NCBI GenBank assembly: GCA_964036275.1
Contig: OZ038440.1
Location: 620,001-684,000 of the forward strand
Origin: Litoditis marina
Lineage: Eukaryota > Nematoda > Chromadorea > Rhabditida > Rhabditidae
Length of the DNA: 64,000 nt
Direction of reading: 5' to 3'
Within the stretch, counting starts at the first letter, position 1; each line of letters begins with the position of its first letter. The notes under the pieces were generated by a model. That model had not been told where the DNA came from. It ran no database searches and worked only from the letters and a program-made list of their open reading frames with translations. Positions 47,704 to 59,282 of this stretch are shown here, in pieces. The position numbers were made by a program, and so were the translations under genes.

Positions 47704-50700
47704 TTAAACATCGGTATCCTTCTCTATCAACGGTCGCTGTTGTTCTACCTCCTCGATGTTCTGGAGTACCGTAGATTGTCTGGCGGTCGGACCGTCCACC
47801 TGGTCAAGTGTCATCGTCTTCATCACCACTCGTCGAGGCGAGCTGTAAACATCATTCTCGACATTTATTATTATTTAGATTCCAACTTCCACGTTCAAAT
47901 CACTAAAACTTCATAGTTGTACCTTGTTACTCGTATGAAATTTAAAGAAGGACGATTATGTGGTCCAATCGCAACGCCTCAGTCCTTTAAGCCGCAATAT
48001 ATTTTTCAATTGCAGTTTAAAGGACCGATGTAACGGGATTGGTCCACATAATCGTCCTTCTTTAAAGGCAAAGAACTGAGTCAAACATTCAGCAGGAGTT
48101 TTCCACTGAGAAACTCTCGAACTTCTATTCTCTAATCCCTATTGGATTCTTTTGGTGTCTCAACTAAATCTTTTTTTTTCTATATTTTAAATGACACTGT
48201 TCAAGGAATATTCTTACCCGAACTTTGATATGGAATTGGGTACATGTGTCATCTTCTCCAGCATGTCCTGCGTGACCGCACTGTTGTCCGTATTCGCCCC
48301 CAGGGCCTTTCTCATACGCAACGCATTTCGCTCATTCTCCTGACGAGCCATGTCCGCTTCTGCAACACATATACACTGGTTTCAGCAGTAAAAAAACTAC
48401 ATTATTCACAACACAAATAGTCGGACGCATTTCATTTCTTCACACTTTTATAACTATAAAGAAATTTTCGCTTACAAATAAAATCATAGGCATTTCTCTG
48501 AAAAAGGTAGTTCAAAATACATTCTGTATCAAATGTATGCAGCAAAGGTAGTAATCTTGCACCTTCTTCGTTTTCCAATATTACCACCACTAGACCTCGT
48601 TGAAAATATCACATTTACAATATAAAAATAAACCCACTTGAAGGTGGCGGGGGAGGCCAGAAGTTGTTCGAGTCGTGAATCTCGGGCACAGAATTACTGC
48701 GTTTCATCTGATGTTCGACGCCCATGAAGGACTGCCAGAGGGCCTGTACCAAATCCGTTCCGAAGATGACCTGTCAAATACAAATGGTTACTTTCTACAA
48801 ATTAAAATAATTTTTCAATACATTGTCAGAAACGTATCCTAGATTCTCTAAATACAAGTAGAGTGCTCCGAAAATAAGTGAGTGGACTCAGTGGACTCCC
48901 TCTAACACTTAGCGACTACAGAATCATTATCAGCATACAACTCAAACTTGAGCGAGCCTGCATGTCTAGAGTATAAGTGTGGTACACAACACAAAAAAGC
49001 CAATAAATGAATCAAAGTGTGTCTCACCCCGGATTGAAGAGTCAGCATTCGTATCACGAATACCCCGTCACACTTCAGATAATGAGAGATAAATCGCTGG
49101 ACATCCTTCTCCGAATCTAGAATACATATAAGAGGCATCCATTTAAATAGTTTTTCAAAAATCAAATATTATGCAAATCTGGTCAATTTTTTATTTATTA
49201 CCGAGAAACTTAGAATATGGTCACTTTCTGGTTCCGTTTCTCAGACTTTATCGTCCGAATAAATGACGAGGGTCAATTATTTTCTTGAAGTCTGACAACG
49301 GTCATTATTTTACACATTACTTTTGACAATCGTCAGTTACTTGCATACTGAAACTGACCACTGTCAAAACTGTATTTGCAAACCACCTGTCTCAGCCGGG
49401 AATCGAACCTGACCCCCTCAGTTCAAAAGCGCAGGCGCTAACCACTACGCTACAGCGGCTACTGAGTAGGTGCGCGAGTTTCTGTAAGTCATGCCGGGAG
49501 CGCGTTAAGCCGCGGGCCACGTTAGCTGGGGGTGCCCCCCAGACCCCCGCGGACTTCTTTTTAATGTCGAGAAAATTAATTTTAAAAAGTTCATTTCGTT
49601 TTTATTGGTCAATTTCATAAGTAACCGGGTTTCTTGATAACTTTACCGGTTTTTTGTAATATTTCAGGTTACCACATAGGTAACCGGTTGGTAACCCGAA
49701 ACTTTATTTTGGTTACTGTACAAATAAACGGTAAAACCACAATGAAAAACTAACAGGTAACCGATTTCTCATTTCAGGTTACCACGCGGTTACCTACTGC
49801 GGTAACCTAAAGATTAGTTTACTAAAAACTGGTAAGGGTACCAAATAAACCCGGTTACTTATTTAATTCATCGATCTCATTAGTTTTCATTATTCGAATC
49901 TGTCTCGTTATATGAGCAATCAGTACGATTTGGCTGGCGCATGTTATATCCGCGACAGTCGATGCCCTAACTACTGGCCCGGTAGCGCAGTGGCAGTGTG
50001 TCTGCCTTTTGCCCTGGCGCCCGCAGGTTCGATCCCGCAAACATTCTGACAGTGGTCAGAATTACACAGAATGAACGAGGCAATTCATTGACGAATGCCA
50101 AAAAAACCAGAACATTAATTGACCGGCGTCAAAAAGCCCGTTTTCACTTCTGACCGTTGTCAGTAAGTTTTCTGACTAGAAACCGAAGATGTGGTCAGAA
50201 TTGTGCGAAATTTGATGGAAACATGCTCCACGAAAAAATGACCAGATTGGCATAATATTTGAATTTTGAAAAACTATTTAAATGGACGCCTCTTATATGG
50301 TTGTTGAAAAAACAAGGAATCTACTTCCTGCGAATTTATTTTAGACGGCTCTCACAACATGATGTTTGAACTATCACGCTATACTCTATTTCATTCATAC
50401 GTGGACTCCTACAGTATGAACGCAAGTTTGCTTTTCAACCTATTAATGTGTTCGGAGAATTATCGGTCAAAGCTACTGTACAACTTGATTTTCGATGTGT
50501 AAAGATAGGACCTATTCTGTCAGCACCATTGCTGAGAATACATTTAGCATTGTGATTATCAAAGTTCAAATTAAACTTGAAGCACACATCAAAAAATATT
50601 TCGAACCAAAATATTTTCCTGGAATTTTGAACTTTTAGAAACGTCAGTTAGAGTATAATCTATTCGGTACCTTCGGGGTCAAAGGGCATGTCGCTCATCT

Positions 50701-53700
50701 CGAGATGGCGGTTGATGAACCGCTGGTTCGGCTGCGGCAACACCGAGACACACAGCCAATAGAGGAAGGAGCCCGCAGTGAAGAAGACCAGCATCATGTA
50801 CCTGCAGAGATCAAAATGTGGAAGGGGGACTACGGTACTAATTACGAACTAAGTATCTATTTTGATGGTTCATTTGCAGAGTTTTTCACTCCGAGTTTAT
50901 AGAAAATTGCCATCCTACAAGGCCCTTATGGGTCAGCTAATAGAAAAGATCGTAACAATCAAATGATTGCAGCTACACAAGGTGAAAAACGCGGTAATTA
51001 CGGTTTTGCGACCAATCTAACCGCGCGGTTAGCTTAGCTATGTTTCAGATGAACTGTGAGATAGAACAAAGCAAGTAGAATGAAGCTGTCACGAATTGTG
51101 AGGCCACACGCTGTCAGAAAACACTAATAATCTGATATTCCATAGCAGACGTTGGAATAAAACATGAAACTAACCAGAACCAAAGGAAAATGAATATCTT
51201 CTCATTGAAAATATTTATGACCAGAACGCATTGAATCGTGTGCTGTTGCACATTTCCCATTACTCGAACCTATAAGATAGACATTTTATCAACAGAAACA
51301 AAATAGCCAAATCCATCAGAATGTAACGATGAATTAGAGACGTCAAGTTCACAAATCACAATCTAACGTGGTGCCACTTTTTCCCAAACAATAGATTTGT
51401 TGAAAACAAGACGAAGTTAGCGGCCAGCCAGGTGGTCAAAAATACGAATGCGTTTAATTATAGAGTCCAACAAATCCACGCCACATTTGCCAGCGAGACA
51501 TGTCATACTCATATTTGTGCAAGTTTTACGAAAACCCAATACAAAATAGATAATATAATGAAAACTGACATCAAAATCACAGAGAGAGACGCGAGGAAAG
51601 ACCCCCGACTGTTCCCAAGTGGTCCCGTTCAGCAGGTCCCACATCGCTCCGAAACCATACCACGCATACTTGTCCGTCTCCAGAAACCTAGAAATCATCT
51701 CCTAGAGAATGAGAAATATTCGAATTACATCTCGGTTTCCGAATTCAACATCTTTTAAGCATTCTCATGATGGAACAAATCACTGTATTCTATTCTAGAT
51801 TCCTGACAGCTTCTACATAGTCATAAACGAGTGAGCTCTGTTGGTGGAAACATTGACTTTTAGCTTGATCGATAGACACGACACAACTTTTGAATTACAA
51901 CTGCATGCAGCGGTTTCAAACTACAAACACAACACTACAGAACAACGTGTACCGTTTCTATCTCCCCTTTCAAGGGTAACATACACCTCGTCATATATAC
52001 CAGACAACGTACCTGTTCATCAACAGTAGTTGCACTATGACATTGGACAAATAGAAGAATTTGGTGCACAAATACATGGCGGCTACGAAAAACGCGGAAT
52101 ACGGTAGATTGAATAGCCAGAAAATACGATGCGGTCGAATCTGTTTCTTCTGTAGGCGACGATGGAACCGCAGAGCACCCTTAACAAATTAAATGATAAT
52201 AATATTATTTATCGTCAATCTTAACGAATATATTGCCCTTTTTTGAAAGATATTGAATTATTCAGCCCTAATAGAATTTCGGTAATCTTCTTTTATACTG
52301 TGGTATCATGTTGTATTGCGCCACGTGCAAATTGAATAAAAAACATAGACGAGACAGACAGCTGCTCGTTTTTCAATAGAACTCTCACAAACGGTTGCGT
52401 TTTTCCACTCATGAAACAAAACGACCCATCATTACTTAGATACCGAATAATACTATAAACTACAAATTTCTTGCGACCAGCGAATAGATTTGTACATTGC
52501 GCAGCTGATTGCTAAAACCAAGCCGGCAGCATATACGTCAGAAAACCTATATTGATACCACGGAACAGGTCTTTCCGAATTTCGGTCACGTTTTCTCTCA
52601 ATTTTTCTATTTGGAGACATACCTGTAGATGTACGGTGAGTGACTTGATATTTGCCCGTTTAATGTCCGGTTTGATGTTGTTCGGATCGGACGAAAGTCG
52701 GACAACTTCGTGTATTTTAATACCTGAATAAATAGCTTTCTTTGAGATCTTCAGAAATATGTCGAAAAACCTACGCAATGTGTGCTGTGCGCTCCTACCG
52801 GTAAATAATAAATCTAGATGCGACAACTATAAATTTGATCCCAATTCTCGAAATTTATACAACTAAATATGAATACATGAACTACCACTAAATAGAACTG
52901 AGTGACCAAATAAACCGTACCGGAATGGCCGGCCAGATATTTCCAGAGAAGACTGGGCAACCGGAAGCAGGCTGCCTCTATTAAAAGAAAGAACGGAACC
53001 CACTGGAAAGAAAAAAAAACATTCTAGAAATAGTAAACAAATACTAAAACATTCGACGGTCAACGAAGCAAGTGTAAAACTCTTATTCAAGTGGCAAAAA
53101 TGAGATCAGTACGAGTCAAGTCACCGTAACTGCTACCAGCTAACTAATGATAATAGGGATCAGTCTAGAACCAGCAGACAAGTTTGTAGTTTGATCGAGG
53201 TTCGTTCTGTCTGATTGAAAGCTTGTGCGGTGTAGATCAAGGTACAACTTAGAAACCAATGGATCACCCCTTTTACCTGGTAGTAGCTGATTTTCCTCTG
53301 TCTCTTGTAGGCCCCGTCAATACCAGCCGCCGCCTCCCCCATGGGAATATAGTACGTATCTTGGGCCCAGCAGTAGTTCTCCGCATACTAAAAAAGTTTC
53401 CGTATGTAAAAAACCAACCATAAATATTAAATGAAATCATGAAGAAAAATGAACACTGTATCTGCTTTTAAGAATGACTGAACATGTTTCAGTTATCATG
53501 TTATTCCAAGTACAAAGAAGGGTCTAAAATTGATCGAATCAAATGAGTTATGCAGGATGTCATGCACTTTCCGTTAACTAAACGTCAGACCGTTATTTTC
53601 CATTTCTGCTTCAGAACAACAATTGTCGACTGTATTATTTCACGCTGGAGCCAGCCGAAAACGTGAGCAAAATGAATTTCATTATATAGGTTTCTGGAAA

Positions 53701-54209
53701 AGTGACACGACAAAAACAGTCATTCATTCATTCATTCATTCATTCATTCAGTATAAATTGAAACACAGCCTACCTGCTCCCAAGAACTGGTGAACGTATC
53801 CGGCACTAAACATTCCACAGGTTTCCCCCCAAATTGCTGAAAAAAATACAGAAATAAGCAAGCGTGCTTCAACCAATCAATAACCATATACCATACACTA
53901 TATACTCCCGAACAAGGCGGGTATATAGCTAACAACCTATAATACCAACGTGATAAACAACCTAATCTGTCGTGAAAACAGGCCCATTTTGGCGCACTTT
54001 TATGCAAAATAAAGCGTTCAACGTACTTTCAATCGATAATGGCTTCACTGTGAAGAACTGAAACAGTCGTAACTTACCTTAAAACTAACGAGTACCGATA
54101 GTCCAATGAGGATGTTACAGGTAAAATAGGAATGTAGGCGGTCGACGAAGTCCCTATCGTCCGACCCGCCTACATACCGAAGCATCGACAACATCGCTGC
54201 CAACACCAT
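47704..54209 (-). CDS. Innexin (gap-junction channel subunit)
   Basis: Innexins form gap junctions and hemichannels with four membrane helices. Thirteen exons, 54209-54078, 53836-53774, 53387-53277, 53002-52921, 52723-52623, 52179-52013, 51687-51570, 51269-51178, 50801-50671, 49116-49028, 48770-48638, 48359-48218 and 47842-47704, join perfectly in phase to 499 residues. The N-terminus ([20 protein letters not shown]) and TM1 are typical. Loop 1 has its two cysteines ([17 protein letters not shown]), followed by the family signature [10 protein letters not shown] in TM2. TM3 follows [14 protein letters not shown]. Loop 2 has its cysteines in VSLCDFD and [20 protein letters not shown], leading into TM4. 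The cytoplasmic tail carries a PPPPPS run and is otherwise charged. A ttcag acceptor lies 7 bases before the ATG. Two repeat elements lie in introns 9 and 12. Confidence 0.96.
47941..48066. mobile_element. Intact MITE, TTTAAAGAAGGACGATTATG family, innexin intron 12
   Basis: A 126-bp element with 30-bp terminal inverted repeats starting TTTAAAGAAGGACGATTATG and perfectly matched at the other end. A second, inner inverted pair is AGTCCTTTAA / TTTAAAGGAC. The TTAA inside the terminal TTTAAA could be the target duplication, as for piggyBac-type elements. A related copy lies at 30881-30983. Confidence 0.85.
49389..49462 (-). repeat. tRNA-like module (left arm)
   Basis: On the minus strand an A-box-like TAGCGTAGTGGTTAGCG is followed about 30 bases later by a B box GGTTCGATTCC. 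The acceptor stem is not convincingly paired, so this is SINE-like rather than a working tRNA gene. Confidence 0.65.
49975..50041 (+). repeat. tRNA-like module (right arm)
   Basis: On the plus strand TAGCGCAGTGGCAGTG resembles an A box and GGTTCGATCCC a B box. It is the diverged mirror of the left-arm module. Confidence 0.65.
53720..53750. repeat. (CATT)n microsatellite
   Basis: About seven CATT units lie in innexin intron 2, close to exon 2. Confidence 0.9.
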
Positions 54210-54253
54210 CTTGGCTCTGAAATAGCCCAAATGCAAACTTCTGCGACTTGCCA

Positions 54254-54460
54254 GCTAGAAAAGCGAGGAGCATGCAGATCAATGAGTACGCAGACAGGCT
54301 AAGACAGTCTGCGTCTCTCTGATCTCCACACTGTCTCGTCGAAGCCGCTACAAATGTGGCTCATTAGTTGGCTAGGTGGGAATTTTCTTAGTTCTTAGTT
54401 CTTGATGAAAACCCAACTAGTTAACTAAGAACCCAAGTGGTTAAATCAAAACTCCCAAAC
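54254..54460. mobile_element. GTCTGCG hairpin module plus TTAACTAAGAACC block
   Basis: 54254-54352 folds on itself: ATGCAGATCAATGAGTACGC faces GCGTCTCTCTGATCTCCAC. It matches the modules at 28435, 28800 and 30540. It is followed by a block (54380-54455) of TTAGTTCTTAG and its complement AACTAAGAACC around a CTAGTTAACTAAG centre. Confidence 0.6.
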
Positions 54461-57400
54461 ACCCCAATTGATGTCTTATGACAGCTTTTTAACATCAAAC
54501 CTACTCGTATTTTTTTCTGGTAAACCGTACCTAGCTGATCTTTTGTTCGATTTCAAATAGTAAAAAAAATCAAGACCAGTGTCAATAAAACATGCGGATG
54601 AACGTTAATAATCTGAATGGGTTCGGAATTCAGAGCAGGTCCAATTCTTAAAGAGAATATTACCAGGACAGTTTTCTATTGCTAAAAATGATACGATGTG
54701 AAAAGTAGCGGACTGAAACCGTCTTCTCTCAAATTAAACAAAACTGCTGAGCCACTAAATTTCAGGCAGAGTAGAAAAGCGCACGTGGTACCCCCTATTC
54801 AAAACACCCGCACACATGTGCATTTCTCAATCCGGGAGTAAAGGGTTATATTATCGATTTTCTAACGCATACAGAACTGCGACATTTGATGGTTGTTCCG
54901 GAAAGACGAGCAACAAAGGGGGGAAATGAATAAAAGGGAGGAGACGAAACTATTTCGATTCTCGCCCCACAAACAGATAGGAAGAGTGTGACTCACGGCT
55001 GACGGTTTCAATGGGAATTCAATCTATCTTTCGGGACCGGCGATAGGTACTGACAATCTCATCTGCAACTAGCAATTCAATGCAAAAATTATAACAGAAA
55101 AATACACAAAATCTATAATAGACAAGTTATAAATTATTCCGAAACCTAGTTTTGCCGTCACGGACCCCCCTACCCCAAAACAAAGTATCGTCACTATTAT
55201 ATATATTATTTTGAATGAGTAATTAAACTGCTTACAAATCAATACCCCCGGAGAGACTGGTAATAGGCGCGATCTTCGACTTGGCGACAGCTAGTGGTCG
55301 GCGAGTGTCAACAAGTAGGAAGCAGTGGGAAAGACAGAAAGTACAAGCAGACGGGACAAAATCCACAGAATAAGGGATCCATACTTATTCAATTTCTGAT
55401 CAAGAATACTATGGAAATATTTGCAGAAAGATAAATTGGAAAACGAATGCGTTTTGCGTTCAATCCCATCCTTAATATCAAGACCGTTCACGAACACGGA
55501 ACACTTCTGTCTGAATAATAGTTCAGAGAGATACCAACAAGAACATAGGCTGATAATCATTGGAAAGGTGAAGATTAGCACCACTACCAGGGCGCTGTAC
55601 AGAACGAACAGGGAGATATAGGTTCGGCACTAAGTATCCAAGTCATACTGGCTAATACCAGAAAGAATGTTTCTGCGACTTTACTAACCACCAAATTGAG
55701 ACAGATTTTTCTGATGTGCGAAATACAAACTAAACGAAGAGGCGATTTCGTTGGTTATATCTTGATTTTTTTTTACTATTTGAAATCGAACAAAAGATAA
55801 GCTGACATTACTGCAAAATATTGCATTAAGATAGTGGTGCTGGCGAAATCCTAGGCTTACAGAAGAACGAGTGTTTGAAGGTACTTTCCCAGAAAGTCGC
55901 CCAATGTTTGATACCAAGTGACATAGTGTCAGCTTCTTCCTTCCAACCGACTGCATTCATAAAGCGTGACCGCCGCAGTGCTAAGACTTTGCGAATTTGC
56001 GTACGCAAACAGGTGTAATTGGAGAACCTCCACTGTACTCAATGCTCGGGGGCGAATTACGGTTTCACACCCAAACATTTAAATAAGATCTGATAGGATG
56101 TGTTCAATAGCGAGTGAAGTTTTCTATTCTACAGTCGATTGGGAACAATCAGTTATAGGGTAGCAAATGAAAAACTCAAACAAAAATCCAACTCTCTATA
56201 ATAAACTCAAACAAAAATCCAACTCTCTATAATAACGAAACTTCACTACTGACTCCGAAGATAAATTGTGATTTGCATGACTAAAACATGCCAGTTTTTG
56301 CGTCACGTAATTGTAAATTGTATGATCTTGCAAAAAAGGAGAGTATTGCCATGCAACTTCACATTAAGTGGACGTCCTTGCGCACATTTATGGTCATACA
56401 CCGCCAAGGGCCTCTCACTCCCTAGAAATTGTCGCGACCCCACCATGTTTTCTCTTGTCGCGACCCCCCAAAACGGCGACAATCGACTATTTTCCGTAAG
56501 ATTATTGCTGATTTTTTATGAAGTTTGTCAGTTAACAGCTCGCGACCCCTACTTTTTACAAGGATTCCTTCGCGACTCCCCCTTTTATGAGAGGCCTTGG
56601 AAGTGTATGTTTATGGTCAATTCCAACGGGGTTTTCAGTAATCAGCACTGTGCCGCCAAGCAACTATATAGGGAGTGACCAAATCTTATGTGTAGTTTGT
56701 TCGCGATGCAAGCCGAAATTTGCTAATTTCAACCAAAAATCAATGGAATCAAACTACAAAAACACAGCGGGATGAGGCAACATACATCGTGTGAGCCTAC
56801 TTCGGAAAGAGCTAATTCTAAATTGGGTCTACTGGGGGTGAACCCCGATTACAATGTTCCGATGCCCTAACAATGACGTCACTTAACTATCATTGGGTTA
56901 AGTGGTTACAAGTTACAAAAGGTTAATCAGGAAGTTTGTCGCTATTACTGAGAGCAAAATGAATGGAGAAAAGGTGCATAGAGCACTTGTAACTGTTTTG
57001 GATCAATGTTTCAGGCAAAACATCCACATATGTCAGGCTGAACAAATCGTTCCATTTTTTCAATGGAGCAGCACATGAACAATCGGGCGACAACAAAGCA
57101 CTACGCACGGTATGCAATGCAAACACTAATGGAGGCCAGTTCAAACAATGCGAAAAGGAGACAAGAAGTTAGAAGAAACAGAAAAAAGCAAAAAAGCGAG
57201 GGAATACCTTATGGGGAGAACTATGGTGATTTCAGCTACTATTACTAACTTCTTGAAACTTTGTTTAAGAGACATAAGTACACTAAACTGAATTACTGAA
57301 ATGTTACACCCATCCTATTTCTTCATTTCTATAGCTGACCTTCTCGTATAGTACGTTCCAACCGTCCATTGGCTCTTACAGTATGAACTATTTTTTTGAT

Positions 57401-59221
57401 GCGTACTTGGTTGTACTAACTGTAGCCGTTCTATTCAGATTCCCTTACTTCTTACAACAAAAGGTCGCCATTATTTTCTGCGACGTATATGGTTTCATTA
57501 CAACATGAGAGTCTCACAATATACTGTAAATGTCTACAGATTAGAGAAATGTAGTATACGCACAGGAAAAGTGTGCTAGTGATCTCATGAAGCAAAAAAG
57601 TATATAGAACTTTCTGTATGAAAACAAAAGAAAAGGTGGATAATTCTCTCAGGAATCCCGGAATGAATAACACAGCAAAGATTTTAAAGGAAGGTGATAA
57701 CTATTGCAAATATGATAGTAACTGGGTGCTCAACCCAACTGAAACAAGAAACACACGTGATTCGATAAAATTCATATAATAACAAAATGTGTGATTACAA
57801 CAACAACATCAACAAAAACAAAATCAACCTCGGTTGGTAGAAAGATTGAACGGACTCGTTTTGATAACCCAGCACAGTAGAACGCTTAGAAGAGGTAGAG
57901 CCAAAACATGAACAATTGTGTGAAAATAGAATCGAGAGACAACTTCTGAGAAAAATATTGAAAAGTCAAAATGCAGAGAATAAAACTATTATGAAGAAAA
58001 AAGTTGACAATGAAGAGTTTTTTCACAATATAAAAACATTGACATCCAGAATAGAAAGATTTTAGATTCGCACAATCCGACGTTGGAACACGACTTGTTT
58101 TCCATGGTTCAACCCCACCCCCAAAATAAAACTAGTTTTTCGAGTTATATCATGAAACTAGTTTTCGTTTACCACTCAATAGTGAAAATGCGAACCCAAT
58201 ATAGGTACAAAGATAATACCAATCTTGATGGAACACATTGTAAAACAATTTGGGCTCAGAAATAGATTGATAAAAAGTGTTGAATACACATGAGAGTGGT
58301 GAATACCCATGAGAGCAGTTCAATACTCATGAGCCCTACTCATCAGATACTCATGAGAGCGGTAGATGAGAGCAGGCTTCGTGCTGGAACACCGGTCGAG
58401 CCGGGTTCACATCGATGATGCGGGTGGGAGAAAGAAAGTCATTCAACAGACGGCTGCAAAGAAAATACAGTCTGAGGGGGGACGATAGCTTGTAGTTTGA
58501 ACTCTATGCACGCCGGAAATCAAGAATTTTGACCAAAAATCCACAGTATCAAACTAGAAACACAGAGGAATTCAGCAATATACACCGTATTATCTTGTTG
58601 GAAAGAGATAACGAAGTAAGTTTCGTAATTCCGTTCAATAAAACCCACCTGACTCGATGTGCAGCCCAACTACAAAGATGAAAAATAACTAACGAAAAAG
58701 TAACTTCAAGTCATCGAAAAATGTTAATAAATTTCACAATGAAAAGCCGAGATGAAAGTGTAACAGTAGAAACATACACCAGCAAGGTTGTCCGAAAAGT
58801 CAGAAAAATTCGAAAAACGTACTACTTTTGAGCCGAAAACATGAAAATAGGTCTACTTTTTTGGAAAAATCATAAATTTTCACGTTTTCACATCGGAAAA
58901 CTGATTACTTTTAGTCGTTTAGTCGGACCTTACTGATTTATGAGTAGAAACAAACTGACCGACAGGAACAGCAGGGAGTAGAGAAGGCGGAGGTGAATAT
59001 TTGCAGAAAAATGAGCAGAGCGTAGATGGTGGACACCGATCTAGAGACAAATTATGTTGAACAAACAATAGGAAAGGCTGGTGGCAGTAATGTATCATCA
59101 ACTCCACCCTGGCCGGAAGTAGATTATACATTTTTCCCAAATCTGGATGCATATATGGATATGGAATTGGAATTGGATGTGAGTGTAAATGGTCACTCGC
59201 TAATCTCTTCCGTAACTATTG
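54461..59221. other. Long spacer with no supported gene
   Basis: Short open frames in this 4.8-kb stretch lack splice, start or family support. It contains a 30-bp tandem duplication at 56172-56235, short degenerate repeats of ATACTCATGAGAG type at 58280-58370 and AT-rich DNA. Upstream signals for innexin must lie near the left edge. Confidence 0.5.
56172..56235. repeat. 30-bp direct tandem duplication
   Basis: The unit aaactcaaacaaaaatccaa plus ctctctataat occurs twice in succession. Confidence 0.9.
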
Positions 59222-59282
59222 CTTTATTCTAGACAGAGTACAAACTATCTTCGTGTTGCGGTGTCACAGCATTGCACTGGAC

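Larger units (their letters stand above)
49124..50301. mobile_element. 1.2-kb foldback palindrome with tRNA-like arms, innexin intron 9
   Basis: The outer ends are inverted repeats of about 70 bp, roughly 90 percent alike. Left CATATAAGAGGCATCC corresponds to GGACGCCTCTTATATG on the right, and both continue through CCATTTAAATAGTTTTTCAAA. The symmetry holds inward: CTGACAACGGTCA-type motifs, a tRNA-like module in each arm (49389-49462 minus, 49975-50041 plus), and a centre near 49710 made of GGTTACC/GGTAACC motifs. There is no transposase. The left end stops about 8 bases from the 3' splice site of exon 10. Confidence 0.8.

Noticed and set aside
49389..50041. Two functional tRNA genes
   Set aside because: A and B boxes are present but acceptor stems do not pair well, and both are mirror parts of one palindrome, so SINE-like modules are more likely.
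57063..57248. Plus-strand basic frame ending GDFSYYY
   Set aside because: Single short frame with no splice sites, polyA signal or recognisable similarity.
59026..59232. Plus-strand frame MVDTDLETN...YMDMELELD with an acceptor just upstream
   Set aside because: It overlaps the region immediately downstream of the BAR-like gene, has no second exon and no family resemblance.
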